Source of the DNA: Bacillota bacterium
GTDB lineage: Bacteria > Bacillota_I > Bacilli_A > RFN20 > CAG-826
Length of the DNA stretch: 7,391 bases
Assembly: GCA_003501485.1 (NCBI GenBank)
Contig: DNPJ01000024.1
Coordinates: forward strand, 1-7,391
Direction of reading: 5' to 3'
Part shown: in pieces, positions 1-6,141 of the stretch
Numbering within the stretch: the stretch's first letter is position 1
Layout of the letters: the number at the start of each line of letters is the position of its first letter
The notes under the pieces: model-generated
The model's database searches: none
Told to the model about the DNA's origin: nothing
What the model saw: the letters and a program-made list of their open reading frames with translations, nothing else
Position numbers and translations under genes: made by a program

Positions 1-357
1 ATCTTCGATTATTTCTGATGTTGTTAGGAAAGTATTATTTTCAATTCCTTTTGCAACATCTACAAGTAGTTGATGTTTATAATACTTTTTAAATTCATCT
101 GCAGTTGTTCTAATAAAAGATGAAGGAACAGCAAAAACAACTAATTGAGAATCTTTAACACATTCTTCGATATTAGATGAAAATACAATTGATTCATCCA
201 ATTGTACATTTGGCAAATTTTTATGAATGTGTGTTTTATTTAATGAATTAGCTTCATCATCAAATTTTGACCAACAAAAAACCTCATTTTTATAACCCGC
301 TAAAAGGTTAGCTAACGCACTACCCCATGTACCACTACCTAAGATGCAAATTTTCAT
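1..357 (-). CDS. gpsA: Glycerol-3-phosphate dehydrogenase [NAD(P)+], N-terminal part (cut by window edge)
   Basis: This cytoplasmic enzyme interconverts dihydroxyacetone phosphate and sn-glycerol-3-phosphate, the backbone precursor of phospholipids. The frame gives 119 codons from ATG 357-355 to the window edge with no stop. The start is MKICILGSGTWGSALANLLA, the Rossmann dinucleotide-binding loop (GSGTWG, residues 7-12) typical of GpsA. Residues 74-80 read VFAVPSS, the strand and turn beside the cofactor. DVAKGIE at 100-106 carries the family's active-site lysine (K103). The bacterial enzyme is usually about 330-340 residues, so roughly two thirds lies outside the window. A GAGG Shine-Dalgarno at 367-370 sits 9 nt before the ATG. 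The membrane-protein gene upstream on the same strand ends 42 nt away with no hairpin between, so co-transcription is plausible. The family assignment is secure. Confidence 0.95.
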   Translation of the reverse strand, partial: MKICILGSGTWGSALANLLAGYKNEVFCWSKFDDEANSLNKTHIHKNLPNVQLDESIVFSSNIEECVKDSQLVVFAVPSSFIRTTADEFKKYYKHQLLVDVAKGIENNTFLTTSEIIED

Positions 358-399
358 AATAAAAAACCTCAATTAAAGTTTAACATAGAAATAAAATAA

Positions 400-837
400 T
401 TAATTATACAAAACCGCTTTTTGCTTTTTATCATCAATAATGAAGCACTTAATAGCTTTATTTTTATTAAAATCAAAACAATACTCGGTATACTTATTTG
501 CTAAAAGATAAACATCAATTTCCTTATTGTTGTCTTTTCCTATTAATGAATTATTCATATTGCATTTATCAAATTGAATATACTTAACTTTTCCGTTTTT
601 ATTTATAAATGATTTATATCTATATAGAAAACGAATCAATCGTATAGAAAATACAATAAAGAAAAGAGCACATAAAATAACGGAGAACAAAAACGGAAAG
701 AATGAATATAATTTACTATTTAATGGAGAAAATAATACGGAGATGATAATTAAGGATAATAGTAAAACAAAACTAAATACCATAGAAACAAGATATTTTT
801 TGAATCCATATATTTTGCTTACTTTGAATCTTTCCAT
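400..837 (-). CDS. Small protein with two predicted membrane helices, unknown function
   Basis: I do not recognise this 145-residue protein. The N-terminus is basic (MERFKVSKIYGFKKY). Two hydrophobic helices follow at about 16-36 and 45-67, then an Arg/Lys-rich turn near 66-75. The last 70 residues are polar and Lys/Asn/Asp-rich, with short beta-like stretches (VKYIQF, IDVYLL, KAIKCFII). By the positive-inside rule both ends should be cytoplasmic, which suggests a membrane-anchored soluble domain; this is inference. No signal peptidase site or catalytic motif is visible. ATG 837-835 is the only sensible start because the next Met falls inside helix 1. Its ribosome site is weak (AAGAG only 3 nt away). 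A good promoter candidate lies upstream at 878-905. The gene runs toward gpsA and may be its upstream operon partner. The intact frame and clear membrane topology support a real gene. Confidence 0.7.
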   Translation of the reverse strand: MERFKVSKIYGFKKYLVSMVFSFVLLLSLIIISVLFSPLNSKLYSFFPFLFSVILCALFFIVFSIRLIRFLYRYKSFINKNGKVKYIQFDKCNMNNSLIGKDNNKEIDVYLLANKYTEYCFDFNKNKAIKCFIIDDKKQKAVLYN

Positions 838-854
838 GTGCTCTTATTCTTTCT

Positions 855-872
855 AGTTAGTCATTGCTAACT
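855..872. repeat. Inverted repeat at predicted start of minus-strand transcript
   Basis: AGTTAG and CTAACT form a perfect 6-bp inverted repeat around a 6-nt spacer (TCATTG). It lies between divergent genes and covers about +1 to +18 of the transcript predicted from the minus-strand promoter at 878-905. No T-run follows on either strand, so it is not a terminator. It could be an operator or a 5' UTR hairpin. No regulator is identified. Confidence 0.4.
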
Positions 873-877
873 CTTAT

Positions 878-905
878 ATGATAACATCGCTTTATTTGCT
901 TTCAA
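878..905 (-). promoter_or_regulatory. Sigma-A-type promoter candidate for the membrane protein (and possibly gpsA)
   Basis: On the minus strand, TTGAAA (905-900, five of six matches to TTGACA) is followed after 16 nt by TATCAT (883-878, five of six matches to TATAAT). A TG one base upstream of the -10 makes it an extended -10. Transcription would start near 871, about 34 nt before the ATG at 837. This was matched by eye. Confidence 0.5.
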
Positions 906-942
906 TAAAAACGATAATTTTTAATAAAATAAATTTATATAT

Positions 943-950
943 GCTAAAAT
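943..950 (+). promoter_or_regulatory. Possible extended -10 element upstream of phosphoglucomutase
   Basis: TGCTAAAAT (942-950) fits an extended -10 (TGn plus TAAAAT, with the hexamer at 945-950). The best upstream -35 is poor (TTAATA, 921-926, 18-nt spacer). A start near 957 would leave only about 12 nt of leader, with the ribosome site at its very 5' end. Other AT-rich hexamers further upstream (GATAAT 913-918, TAAAAT 925-930) are therefore equally possible. The plus-strand promoter must lie in 838-956, but its exact position is uncertain. Confidence 0.3.
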
Positions 951-968
951 GATTTTGAGGTGAAAAGA

Positions 969-2666
969 ATGACAAAAGAAATTTATAATCGATATCTCCG
1001 CTGGTTAAACGAAAAAGAATTAACAAGCGAAGAAAGAAATGAATTAAAAAATCTTGAAACTAATGAAAAAGAAATCGAAGACAGATTTGTTGGCGATCTT
1101 GAATTTGGAACAGGTGGTTTGCGTGGAATAATGGGTCTTGGAACCAACAGAATGAATAAATATGTTATTCGCCACGCTTCTCAAGGTTTAGCAAATTATT
1201 TGCTTAAAACTAATCCACATCCAAGTGTATCAATTGCTCACGACTCAAGAAATAATTCACGCTTATTTGCGTTAGAAGCTGCGAATGTTTTGGCTTCAAA
1301 TGGCATAAAAGTCCACATCTATAAAGAACTCATGCCTACACCATCACTTTCTTTTGCGGTAAGACATCTTCATTCAGATGCTGGAATTGTTGTCACAGCA
1401 TCACACAATCCAAAACAGTATAATGGATATAAAGTTTATGGCAACGACGGATGTCAGATGACTGTTGACTCAGCAAATGCCGTCTTAAAAGAAATTGAAA
1501 ACATCGACATGTTTGATGATATAAAGTACACAAATGATGAAGAAAAATTATTCAATGATAAAATGATTGAACTTATTCCTGATTCACTTGTTGAAGAATA
1601 TTTAAAATCATGTTTAGGTCAATCATTAATTAAAAAAGAAAAAGAAGAAAGAATACTTAAATTAGCTTACACACCACTTAATGGAGCTGGAAGAAAGTGT
1701 GTCACATCTGTATTAGATAAAGACGGTTTTAAAAACGTTGATATTGTTAAAGAACAAGAATACCCAGACGGAAATTTTCCAACTGCACCATACCCAAACC
1801 CAGAAATGAAAGAAGCTTTATCATTAGGCATTAAATTAATGCTTGAAAAAGGCGATGATATTTTAATAGCAACCGATCCAGACAGCGACCGTGTTGGCGT
1901 TGTTAATAATCAAAATGGTAATGCAATTATATTAACTGGAAACGAAGTTGGAATTTTGTTATTCGATTTTATTTATCATCAAAGAAAAGAACAAGGAACT
2001 CTTCCAAAAAATCCAGTTGTTGTAAAAACAATAGTTTCTTCAGATATGGTCAATATCATGGCCAAGGACTATGGAGTGGATGTTAAAGAAGTGTTAACCG
2101 GCTTTAAATTTATTGGTGAACAAATTCTTTTCCTTGAAAGAAAAGGCGAAGAGAACCGCTATATGTTCGGTTTTGAAGAATCATGTGGTTATTTAACAAA
2201 TACAGATGTAAGAGATAAAGATGCTGTTAACGCTGCTCTTCTTGTCGCTGAAATGGCAAATCATTATAAAACCATTGGAAAAACACTTTATGATAGACTT
2301 CAAGAACTATATAGCAAATATGGCGATTTCAAAACTGCAACTCTTGCATATGAATTCGATGGTCTTGAAGGTAAAGAAAAGATCAAAAATCTAATGAAAG
2401 ATTTTAGAGGAGAAAAAATTAAAGAGATTATTGGTAATGTTGACCATATAGGCGACTATCTTAAAGGTAAAATTTACTTTAAAAATCATGAAGAAGATAC
2501 AAATCTTCCAAAAAGTGATGTTGTTAAGTTCTTCCTTAAAGGAGGAGAAACGATTACTATAAGACCTTCAGGAACAGAACCAAAAATCAAAATCTATATT
2601 TTTGCAAATGGACAAGCGAATCTTGAACACTTTGAAAACATGATTAATAATATTATCAGGGGGTAA
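969..2666 (+). CDS. Phosphoglucomutase / phosphomannomutase (alpha-D-phosphohexomutase family)
   Basis: This cytoplasmic enzyme interconverts hexose 6- and 1-phosphates, chiefly glucose-6-P and glucose-1-P, which supplies UDP-glucose synthesis. At 565 residues it has the usual length of the PgcA-like Bacillota branch. Motifs appear in family order: GTGGLRG (47-53), the phosphoserine loop TASHNP (143-148, catalytic Ser145), the Mg-binding DPDSDR (303-308), the sugar-binding FEESCGY (402-408), and the phosphate-binding RPSGTEPK (532-539). All key residues are present. I place the start at ATG 969 because GAGGTG (957-962) gives an ideal ribosome site 6 nt upstream. A GTG in frame at 960 would start inside that site. 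The membrane-protein gene follows after 4 nt, so the two are likely co-transcribed. GalE, which uses the downstream UDP-sugar, is encoded a few genes away. Glucose versus mannose preference cannot be read from sequence, so no symbol is given. Confidence 0.96.
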   Translation: MTKEIYNRYLRWLNEKELTSEERNELKNLETNEKEIEDRFVGDLEFGTGGLRGIMGLGTNRMNKYVIRHASQGLANYLLKTNPHPSVSIAHDSRNNSRLFALEAANVLASNGIKVHIYKELMPTPSLSFAVRHLHSDAGIVVTASHNPKQYNGYKVYGNDGCQMTVDSANAVLKEIENIDMFDDIKYTNDEEKLFNDKMIELIPDSLVEEYLKSCLGQSLIKKEKEERILKLAYTPLNGAGRKCVTSVLDKDGFKNVDIVKEQEYPDGNFPTAPYPNPEMKEALSLGIKLMLEKGDDILIATDPDSDRVGVVNNQNGNAIILTGNEVGILLFDFIYHQRKEQGTLPKNPVVVKTIVSSDMVNIMAKDYGVDVKEVLTGFKFIGEQILFLERKGEENRYMFGFEESCGYLTNTDVRDKDAVNAALLVAEMANHYKTIGKTLYDRLQELYSKYGDFKTATLAYEFDGLEGKEKIKNLMKDFRGEKIKEIIGNVDHIGDYLKGKIYFKNHEEDTNLPKSDVVKFFLKGGETITIRPSGTEPKIKIYIFANGQANLEHFENMINNIIRG

Positions 2667-2670
2667 AAAT

Positions 2671-3066
2671 ATGCTAAAAAAATTATCACAAACATTTTAC
2701 ATAATTAGTATCGTTCTATCCGCAGTAGGAATAGCAACATATTTAACATGTGGAATTATTTTCTCTACTGTTATACCACTACTTTATCAAGCCGGAGAAA
2801 TTACTGGAATTGTTCTTCCACCAGAATATTCAGGGATAATTACTGTTGATGAATATGTAAGTCTTCTTGCTATTAGCATGGGAATTGCATTTTTCGAATT
2901 GACCGTTATGTCTATGCTGTCATTGATTTTTTCGGTTAAAGCGCGCAAAGATCAAACTAAAAACATGTATATTATTTCTATTGTCTTTGGTGCATTAAGC
3001 AGCACATATTTTGGAATTGCTGCTGGTATTCTTGGTTTAATTAGCGAATCAAAAAAGGAAGAATAA
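2671..3066 (+). CDS. Small integral membrane protein, unknown function
   Basis: This 131-residue protein is strongly hydrophobic and I do not recognise its family. A short basic N-terminus (MLKKLSQ) precedes hydrophobic segments at about 9-39, 63-89 and 99-124. The first is long enough to bend or to be two short helices, giving three or four membrane passes. The loop at about 40-61 (AGEITGIVLPPEY...) is mildly acidic, and the loop at 90-98 (KARKDQTKN) is basic and so probably cytoplasmic. The C-terminus ends ESKKEE. There is no signal-peptide cleavage site or enzymatic motif. The start is well supported: AGGGGG (2658-2663) overlaps the end of the phosphoglucomutase gene 7 nt before the ATG, and only 4 nt separate the genes. 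The strong hairpin at 3083-3109 closes the unit. A role tied to the mutase is possible but unproven. Confidence 0.8.
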   Translation: MLKKLSQTFYIISIVLSAVGIATYLTCGIIFSTVIPLLYQAGEITGIVLPPEYSGIITVDEYVSLLAISMGIAFFELTVMSMLSLIFSVKARKDQTKNMYIISIVFGALSSTYFGIAAGILGLISESKKEE

Positions 3067-3082
3067 AACAAAGAACATTACT

Positions 3083-3109
3083 AAAAAACAAGCAAATTGC
3101 TTGTTTTTT
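3083..3109. terminator. Bidirectional rho-independent terminator between convergent genes
   Basis: ACAAGC (3088-3093) and GCTTGT (3099-3104) form the core stem, with a 5-nt AT loop. Runs of A on the left and T on the right extend it by further A-T pairs (3083-3087 with 3105-3109). The T-run terminates the plus-strand mutase/membrane-protein transcript. Read on the minus strand, the same element ends in a T-run and lies directly after the stop codon of the MalY-type gene (3109-3111). Confidence 0.85.
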
Positions 3110-4263
3110 TATTTACCAAGAACAAAAGCTTTTAGTTTTTCGCAACACATTTTCACATTTTCAAGAGATGTTGCGACATTAATTCTTATAAAAGTTTTAC
3201 CATTTTCACCATATTGAAAACCATTTGAAACATAAAGACCTGTTTTGTTCCTTAATTGTTGTGTAAAAACAACACTATCGTTTGAAACAGATGAGATGTC
3301 AATCCACATCAAATATGTTGCATTGCCGTTTATAACATGTAGTGTCGGTATTTCCTTTTTAACAAATTCTTCCAAATACTTTTTGTTTCTAGATATATAG
3401 TCATTTAATTGTTTATTATATTCATCCCCATATTTAAATGCCGCTATTGTTACATCAACCGCAAAGAAATTCGGTTCTCCAACATCTTCTTTATAAACAC
3501 CTGATTGCAAAACATCTCTTATTTCATTATTGTATGTAGCAATTACTGCTGATTGTAGACCAGCTAAGTTAAAAGCCTTAGAAGGAGATAAAAGAGCGAT
3601 AACATTATTATAAAAATGATATTTAAGCACTGATACAGTTTTCGCTATATTTTCTTTTATATCTATATGTATTTCATCTGAAATTAAAAGTAAATTATAT
3701 TTTTTACATAAATTTATAAAACCTTTTATTTGTTCATCATCAAAAATCATTCCGAATGGATTATGAGGATTGCACAACAAAAATGCTTTAGGTTTATTGT
3801 CAATAATCAATTGTTCTATTTTAGAAAAATCCAATAAATAAGAATAATTGCTATATTCAAAGTTATAAATAACTGGAATTAATCTATTGTTATTCAAACA
3901 ACTATAAAAAACATTGTAGTTTGGTGAAAACATTAACACTTTGTCCCCATCATTTAATAGATATTTAAATATTGTATCTAAACCCGATATAACACCTGTT
4001 ACAAAAACAAGGTTTTCTCGCTTTAGTGTAACGTCGTGATGAGATTTCCACCAATAAATGTATGAATCATAATATTCATCTGGTATCTCACTATAACCAA
4101 AAGCGTTAATCGTAGCTCTTTTAATTATTGCATCATGTATTTCAGGCAATACTTTAAAATCCATATCAGCAACCCACATAGGAAGTTCATTATCTAAAAC
4201 ATTCCATTTTAAGGAATTAGTATTTCTCCTATCGGCAATGTCATCAAAATTATACTTTTTCAT
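3109..4263 (-). CDS. MalY/PatB-family PLP enzyme (aminotransferase fold, probable cystathionine beta-lyase type)
   Basis: This is a cytoplasmic fold-type I pyridoxal-phosphate enzyme. Characterised MalY/PatB relatives cleave cystathionine or cysteine at the C-beta-S bond; E. coli MalY also represses the maltose system. The 384 residues match the family length. The N-terminus (YNFDDIADRRNTNSLKW, then WVADMDF at 30-36) is characteristic. The cofactor site is intact: NPHNPFG (165-171), Asp196 in SDEIH (195-199), the Schiff-base lysine Lys229 in SPSKAFNLAG (226-235), and Arg360 in FIRINVA for the substrate carboxylate. The gene overlaps the upstream DUF3737-like gene by 14 nt and has no recognisable Shine-Dalgarno before ATG 4263-4261. 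Translation is therefore probably coupled. It ends at the hairpin at 3083-3109. Lyase versus transaminase activity cannot be settled from sequence, so I give no symbol. Confidence 0.92.
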   Translation of the reverse strand: MKKYNFDDIADRRNTNSLKWNVLDNELPMWVADMDFKVLPEIHDAIIKRATINAFGYSEIPDEYYDSYIYWWKSHHDVTLKRENLVFVTGVISGLDTIFKYLLNDGDKVLMFSPNYNVFYSCLNNNRLIPVIYNFEYSNYSYLLDFSKIEQLIIDNKPKAFLLCNPHNPFGMIFDDEQIKGFINLCKKYNLLLISDEIHIDIKENIAKTVSVLKYHFYNNVIALLSPSKAFNLAGLQSAVIATYNNEIRDVLQSGVYKEDVGEPNFFAVDVTIAAFKYGDEYNKQLNDYISRNKKYLEEFVKKEIPTLHVINGNATYLMWIDISSVSNDSVVFTQQLRNKTGLYVSNGFQYGENGKTFIRINVATSLENVKMCCEKLKAFVLGK

Positions 4264-5098
4264 CGATTATTATTTTAGTTTTCTTTCTATCAATCATATT
4301 CTCGTCTAGAATCAATTCACCAACAGATTTAACATGTATTTTTCCAGAGATAGGATTTTTGATGGATGTAACATGCGAAATTATTTCCGCATCAACATTT
4401 TCACATAATTCAAAACATAAATCAGTATCTATTAATTCACAATTAATCATTTTTAAATTTTTCATATAACAAAGGCCTTGATGAGAAGTGATTTTGCAAT
4501 TAATAAAAGTAATGTCCTTGCTATTCCATCCAATATATTCGCCGTTAATAACAGAATCACAGACAGTAACATTTTTACAATTCCAAAAAGAATCTTTGCT
4601 ATTTAAGGTAGCATTTCTTATATAAATATTTTTCCCGCCATCAAAAGCGTAATTGCCATCTAATTTGAAATTATTAATAGCAATGTTGGATGAATTCATC
4701 CCAAAATAGTCTCCTTTTGCGGTGATATTAACTAACTGTATATATTTGCAAGTCCAAAATGTTTCAAGCGCATTATTTAATGTTACATTTTTAAGAGTAA
4801 TATTTTTTGCTCTTCTAAACGTTTTAGGAGCATCGATAATAGAATTAATGATTTCGATATCATTTGTATACCATATGCCACTTCTAGCGGTTTCTAAAAA
4901 TTTAATGTTTTCGCATTTAATATGTTTTGAATACCAAAGTGGATATTTCCATTCGAATTGACAATTTTCTAATGAAATATTTTTGGTTTCTTTTAAAGGA
5001 GATTCTCCATCTTTAAATATAGAATTATTAATCTTTGAGTTATTTATATTATATAAAGCTCTTTCGCCTATGAATGTTTTGTTTTCATATTTGTTCAT
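4250..5098 (-). CDS. DUF3737-like right-handed beta-helix protein
   Basis: This 282-residue protein resembles DUF3737 proteins, whose function is unknown; the family call is from memory of the sequence style and length. From residue 38 to about 246 it is built of some eleven coils. Each opens with a phrase like x-K-N-I (TKNI 38, AKNI 97, GKNI 155, CKNV 174, MKNL 212) followed by an alternating beta strand. Coil lengths are 19, 21, 19, 20, 19, 19, 19, 19, 19 and 20 residues, the pattern of a parallel beta-helix. Many coils end in an aromatic turn (LWY, IWY, FWT, FWN, GWN), implying a stacked aromatic ladder. There is no signal peptide or membrane helix, so it should be cytoplasmic. GGGAGG (5108-5113) lies 9 nt before ATG 5098-5096. 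It is first in a two-gene unit with the MalY-type gene. An enzymatic or sugar-binding role is possible, but no catalytic residues stand out. Confidence 0.87.
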   Translation of the reverse strand: MNKYENKTFIGERALYNINNSKINNSIFKDGESPLKETKNISLENCQFEWKYPLWYSKHIKCENIKFLETARSGIWYTNDIEIINSIIDAPKTFRRAKNITLKNVTLNNALETFWTCKYIQLVNITAKGDYFGMNSSNIAINNFKLDGNYAFDGGKNIYIRNATLNSKDSFWNCKNVTVCDSVINGEYIGWNSKDITFINCKITSHQGLCYMKNLKMINCELIDTDLCFELCENVDAEIISHVTSIKNPISGKIHVKSVGELILDENMIDRKKTKIIIDEKV

Positions 5099-5121
5099 TG
5101 ATAATAACCTCCCTGAATGAA

Positions 5122-5156
5122 ATTATAATAATATTTAATTATTAATTATAAATCAA
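5122..5156 (-). promoter_or_regulatory. Promoter candidate for the DUF3737/MalY-type unit
   Basis: On the minus strand, TTGATT (5156-5151) is followed after 17 nt by TATTAT (5133-5128). A perfect TATAAT overlaps just beyond it (5127-5122) but at a 23-nt spacing. The upstream operon's terminator ends at 5160, so this 60-bp gap is the only place for the unit's own promoter. The region is so AT-rich that chance matches are likely. Confidence 0.4.
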
Positions 5157-5159
5157 TAG

Positions 5160-5187
5160 AAATAAAAACGCCTTAATCATAAGGCGT
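5160..5187 (-). terminator. Rho-independent terminator after the gatB-galE-hydrolase unit
   Basis: On the minus strand, ACGCCTTA (5187-5180) and TAAGGCGT (5175-5168) form a perfect 8-bp stem around a 4-nt loop (TGAT), followed by TTTTATTT. It starts 7 nt after the hydrolase stop codon. No T-run follows on the plus strand, so it acts in one direction. Confidence 0.9.
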
Positions 5188-5194
5188 ATTATCA

Positions 5195-6130
5195 TTATTT
5201 CAAGAACGATTCTGCTTTTGGACATTTCCTATCAACAAACGCAAGAATATCTTGATAAATCTCCTTTTTATTATCTTCATTTAATATTTCATGACGAAGA
5301 TCTTTGTAAAGATGTAATTCAACGTTTTCAAGACCTAATTTTTCATAAAGCTTTGCTAGCTTAGCAGGTCCTTTTCCATGCGCTCCAACAGGATCATCAT
5401 CACCTGCAACAATTAAAATATTCATGTCTTTACGAATTTTATTTAAAAATTTCTTTTTATAAAGACGATTGAGTCCTTTCATAAATTCATAGAAAAAACC
5501 ATGCGTTGAAATATAACCAGTTTGAGGGTCTACAATATATTTATTGACGTTATCTTTACTTAAACTAATCCAATTTGATTCACTTACTTCATCAAAATGT
5601 TTCTCATATTGCTTAAATAATAAGTCATTCATTTTATAGAATTTTTTATCACGATTTTTCTTAGTTAAACAAAGTCTTGTAATGAATTTGCCAAAAGCAT
5701 ATGCAAATTTAGCATTTGGTCCATTTGTTCCCACCAAAACAACCTTATTAATGTGCTCAGTAAACCTTTGTATATAATCTTGTAACATAAATGAGCCCAT
5801 AGAATGAGCAATGATTGTTGTAGGTAAACATGAAACACGACAATGTGTTACAATCTCATCAATATTTTTAACAGATTTAGAGAAAAATGATATTGGAACA
5901 ACCCCTTGCATTTCGGGCGTTGGTGCATTCAATCCTTGCCCATAATGGTCAAAGCAAAAAACATCATAGCCGTTTTCGTTAAGATATTTTGCAAAATCAT
6001 CATAACGCAAAGCGTATTCTTCCATTCCGGTAACAATGATCACATTGCCCTTTGGTTCTTTAATTGTCCAAGCATAGCCATACATTGTATCGCCAAACTT
6101 GTTAACAAATGATACTTCATCTCTTGCCAT
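5195..6130 (-). CDS. Alpha/beta hydrolase (serine aminopeptidase S33 / lysophospholipase-like)
   Basis: This is a predicted cytoplasmic serine hydrolase of 311 residues in the group containing monoacylglycerol lipases and PldB-like lysophospholipases. The substrate is not readable from sequence, but ester-bond cleavage of a lipid is the likeliest role. The catalytic triad is visible: Ser110 in AHSMGS (108-113), Asp246 in GDDDPVG (243-249) and His280 in LRHE (278-281). FDHYGQG (60-66) corresponds to the usual D-x-x-G-x-G turn. Two sites differ from the common pattern: VTGMEE at 33-38 has Thr where HGxxE is usual, and the nucleophile elbow starts with Ala instead of Gly. I start it at ATG 6130-6128 because AAGGAGG (6136-6142) lies 5 nt upstream. 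An in-frame ATG at 6181 would add 17 residues inside galE without a comparable site. The gene lies 11 nt after galE and is the last of its unit. Confidence 0.9.
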   Translation of the reverse strand: MARDEVSFVNKFGDTMYGYAWTIKEPKGNVIIVTGMEEYALRYDDFAKYLNENGYDVFCFDHYGQGLNAPTPEMQGVVPISFFSKSVKNIDEIVTHCRVSCLPTTIIAHSMGSFMLQDYIQRFTEHINKVVLVGTNGPNAKFAYAFGKFITRLCLTKKNRDKKFYKMNDLLFKQYEKHFDEVSESNWISLSKDNVNKYIVDPQTGYISTHGFFYEFMKGLNRLYKKKFLNKIRKDMNILIVAGDDDPVGAHGKGPAKLAKLYEKLGLENVELHLYKDLRHEILNEDNKKEIYQDILAFVDRKCPKAESFLK

Positions 6131-6141
6131 AATCTTCCTCC

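Noticed and set aside
358..399. Terminator between the membrane-protein gene and gpsA
   Set aside because: I see no stem with a T-run here, only AT-rich sequence and the gpsA ribosome site.
960..968. In-frame GTG start giving a phosphoglucomutase three residues longer
   Set aside because: The GTG is part of the GAGGTG ribosome site itself. ATG at 969 lies at ideal spacing from it.
4722..4961. Plus-strand open frame of 79 codons
   Set aside because: It is antisense inside the beta-helix gene, hydrophobic only because of the AT-rich complement, with no convincing ribosome site.
4250..5098. DNA tandem repeats or CRISPR-like periodicity in the beta-helix gene
   Set aside because: The 57-nt period exists only at the protein level. 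The DNA units are too divergent to be direct repeats, and there are no constant repeats with variable spacers.
5099..5194. Riboswitch or small RNA in the gap between the two minus-strand units
   Set aside because: The only structure is the 8-bp terminator hairpin of the upstream unit. The rest is short AT-rich promoter-like sequence.
5906..6112. Plus-strand open frame of 68 codons
   Set aside because: It is antisense to the hydrolase, whose catalytic motifs prove the minus frame is the real one.
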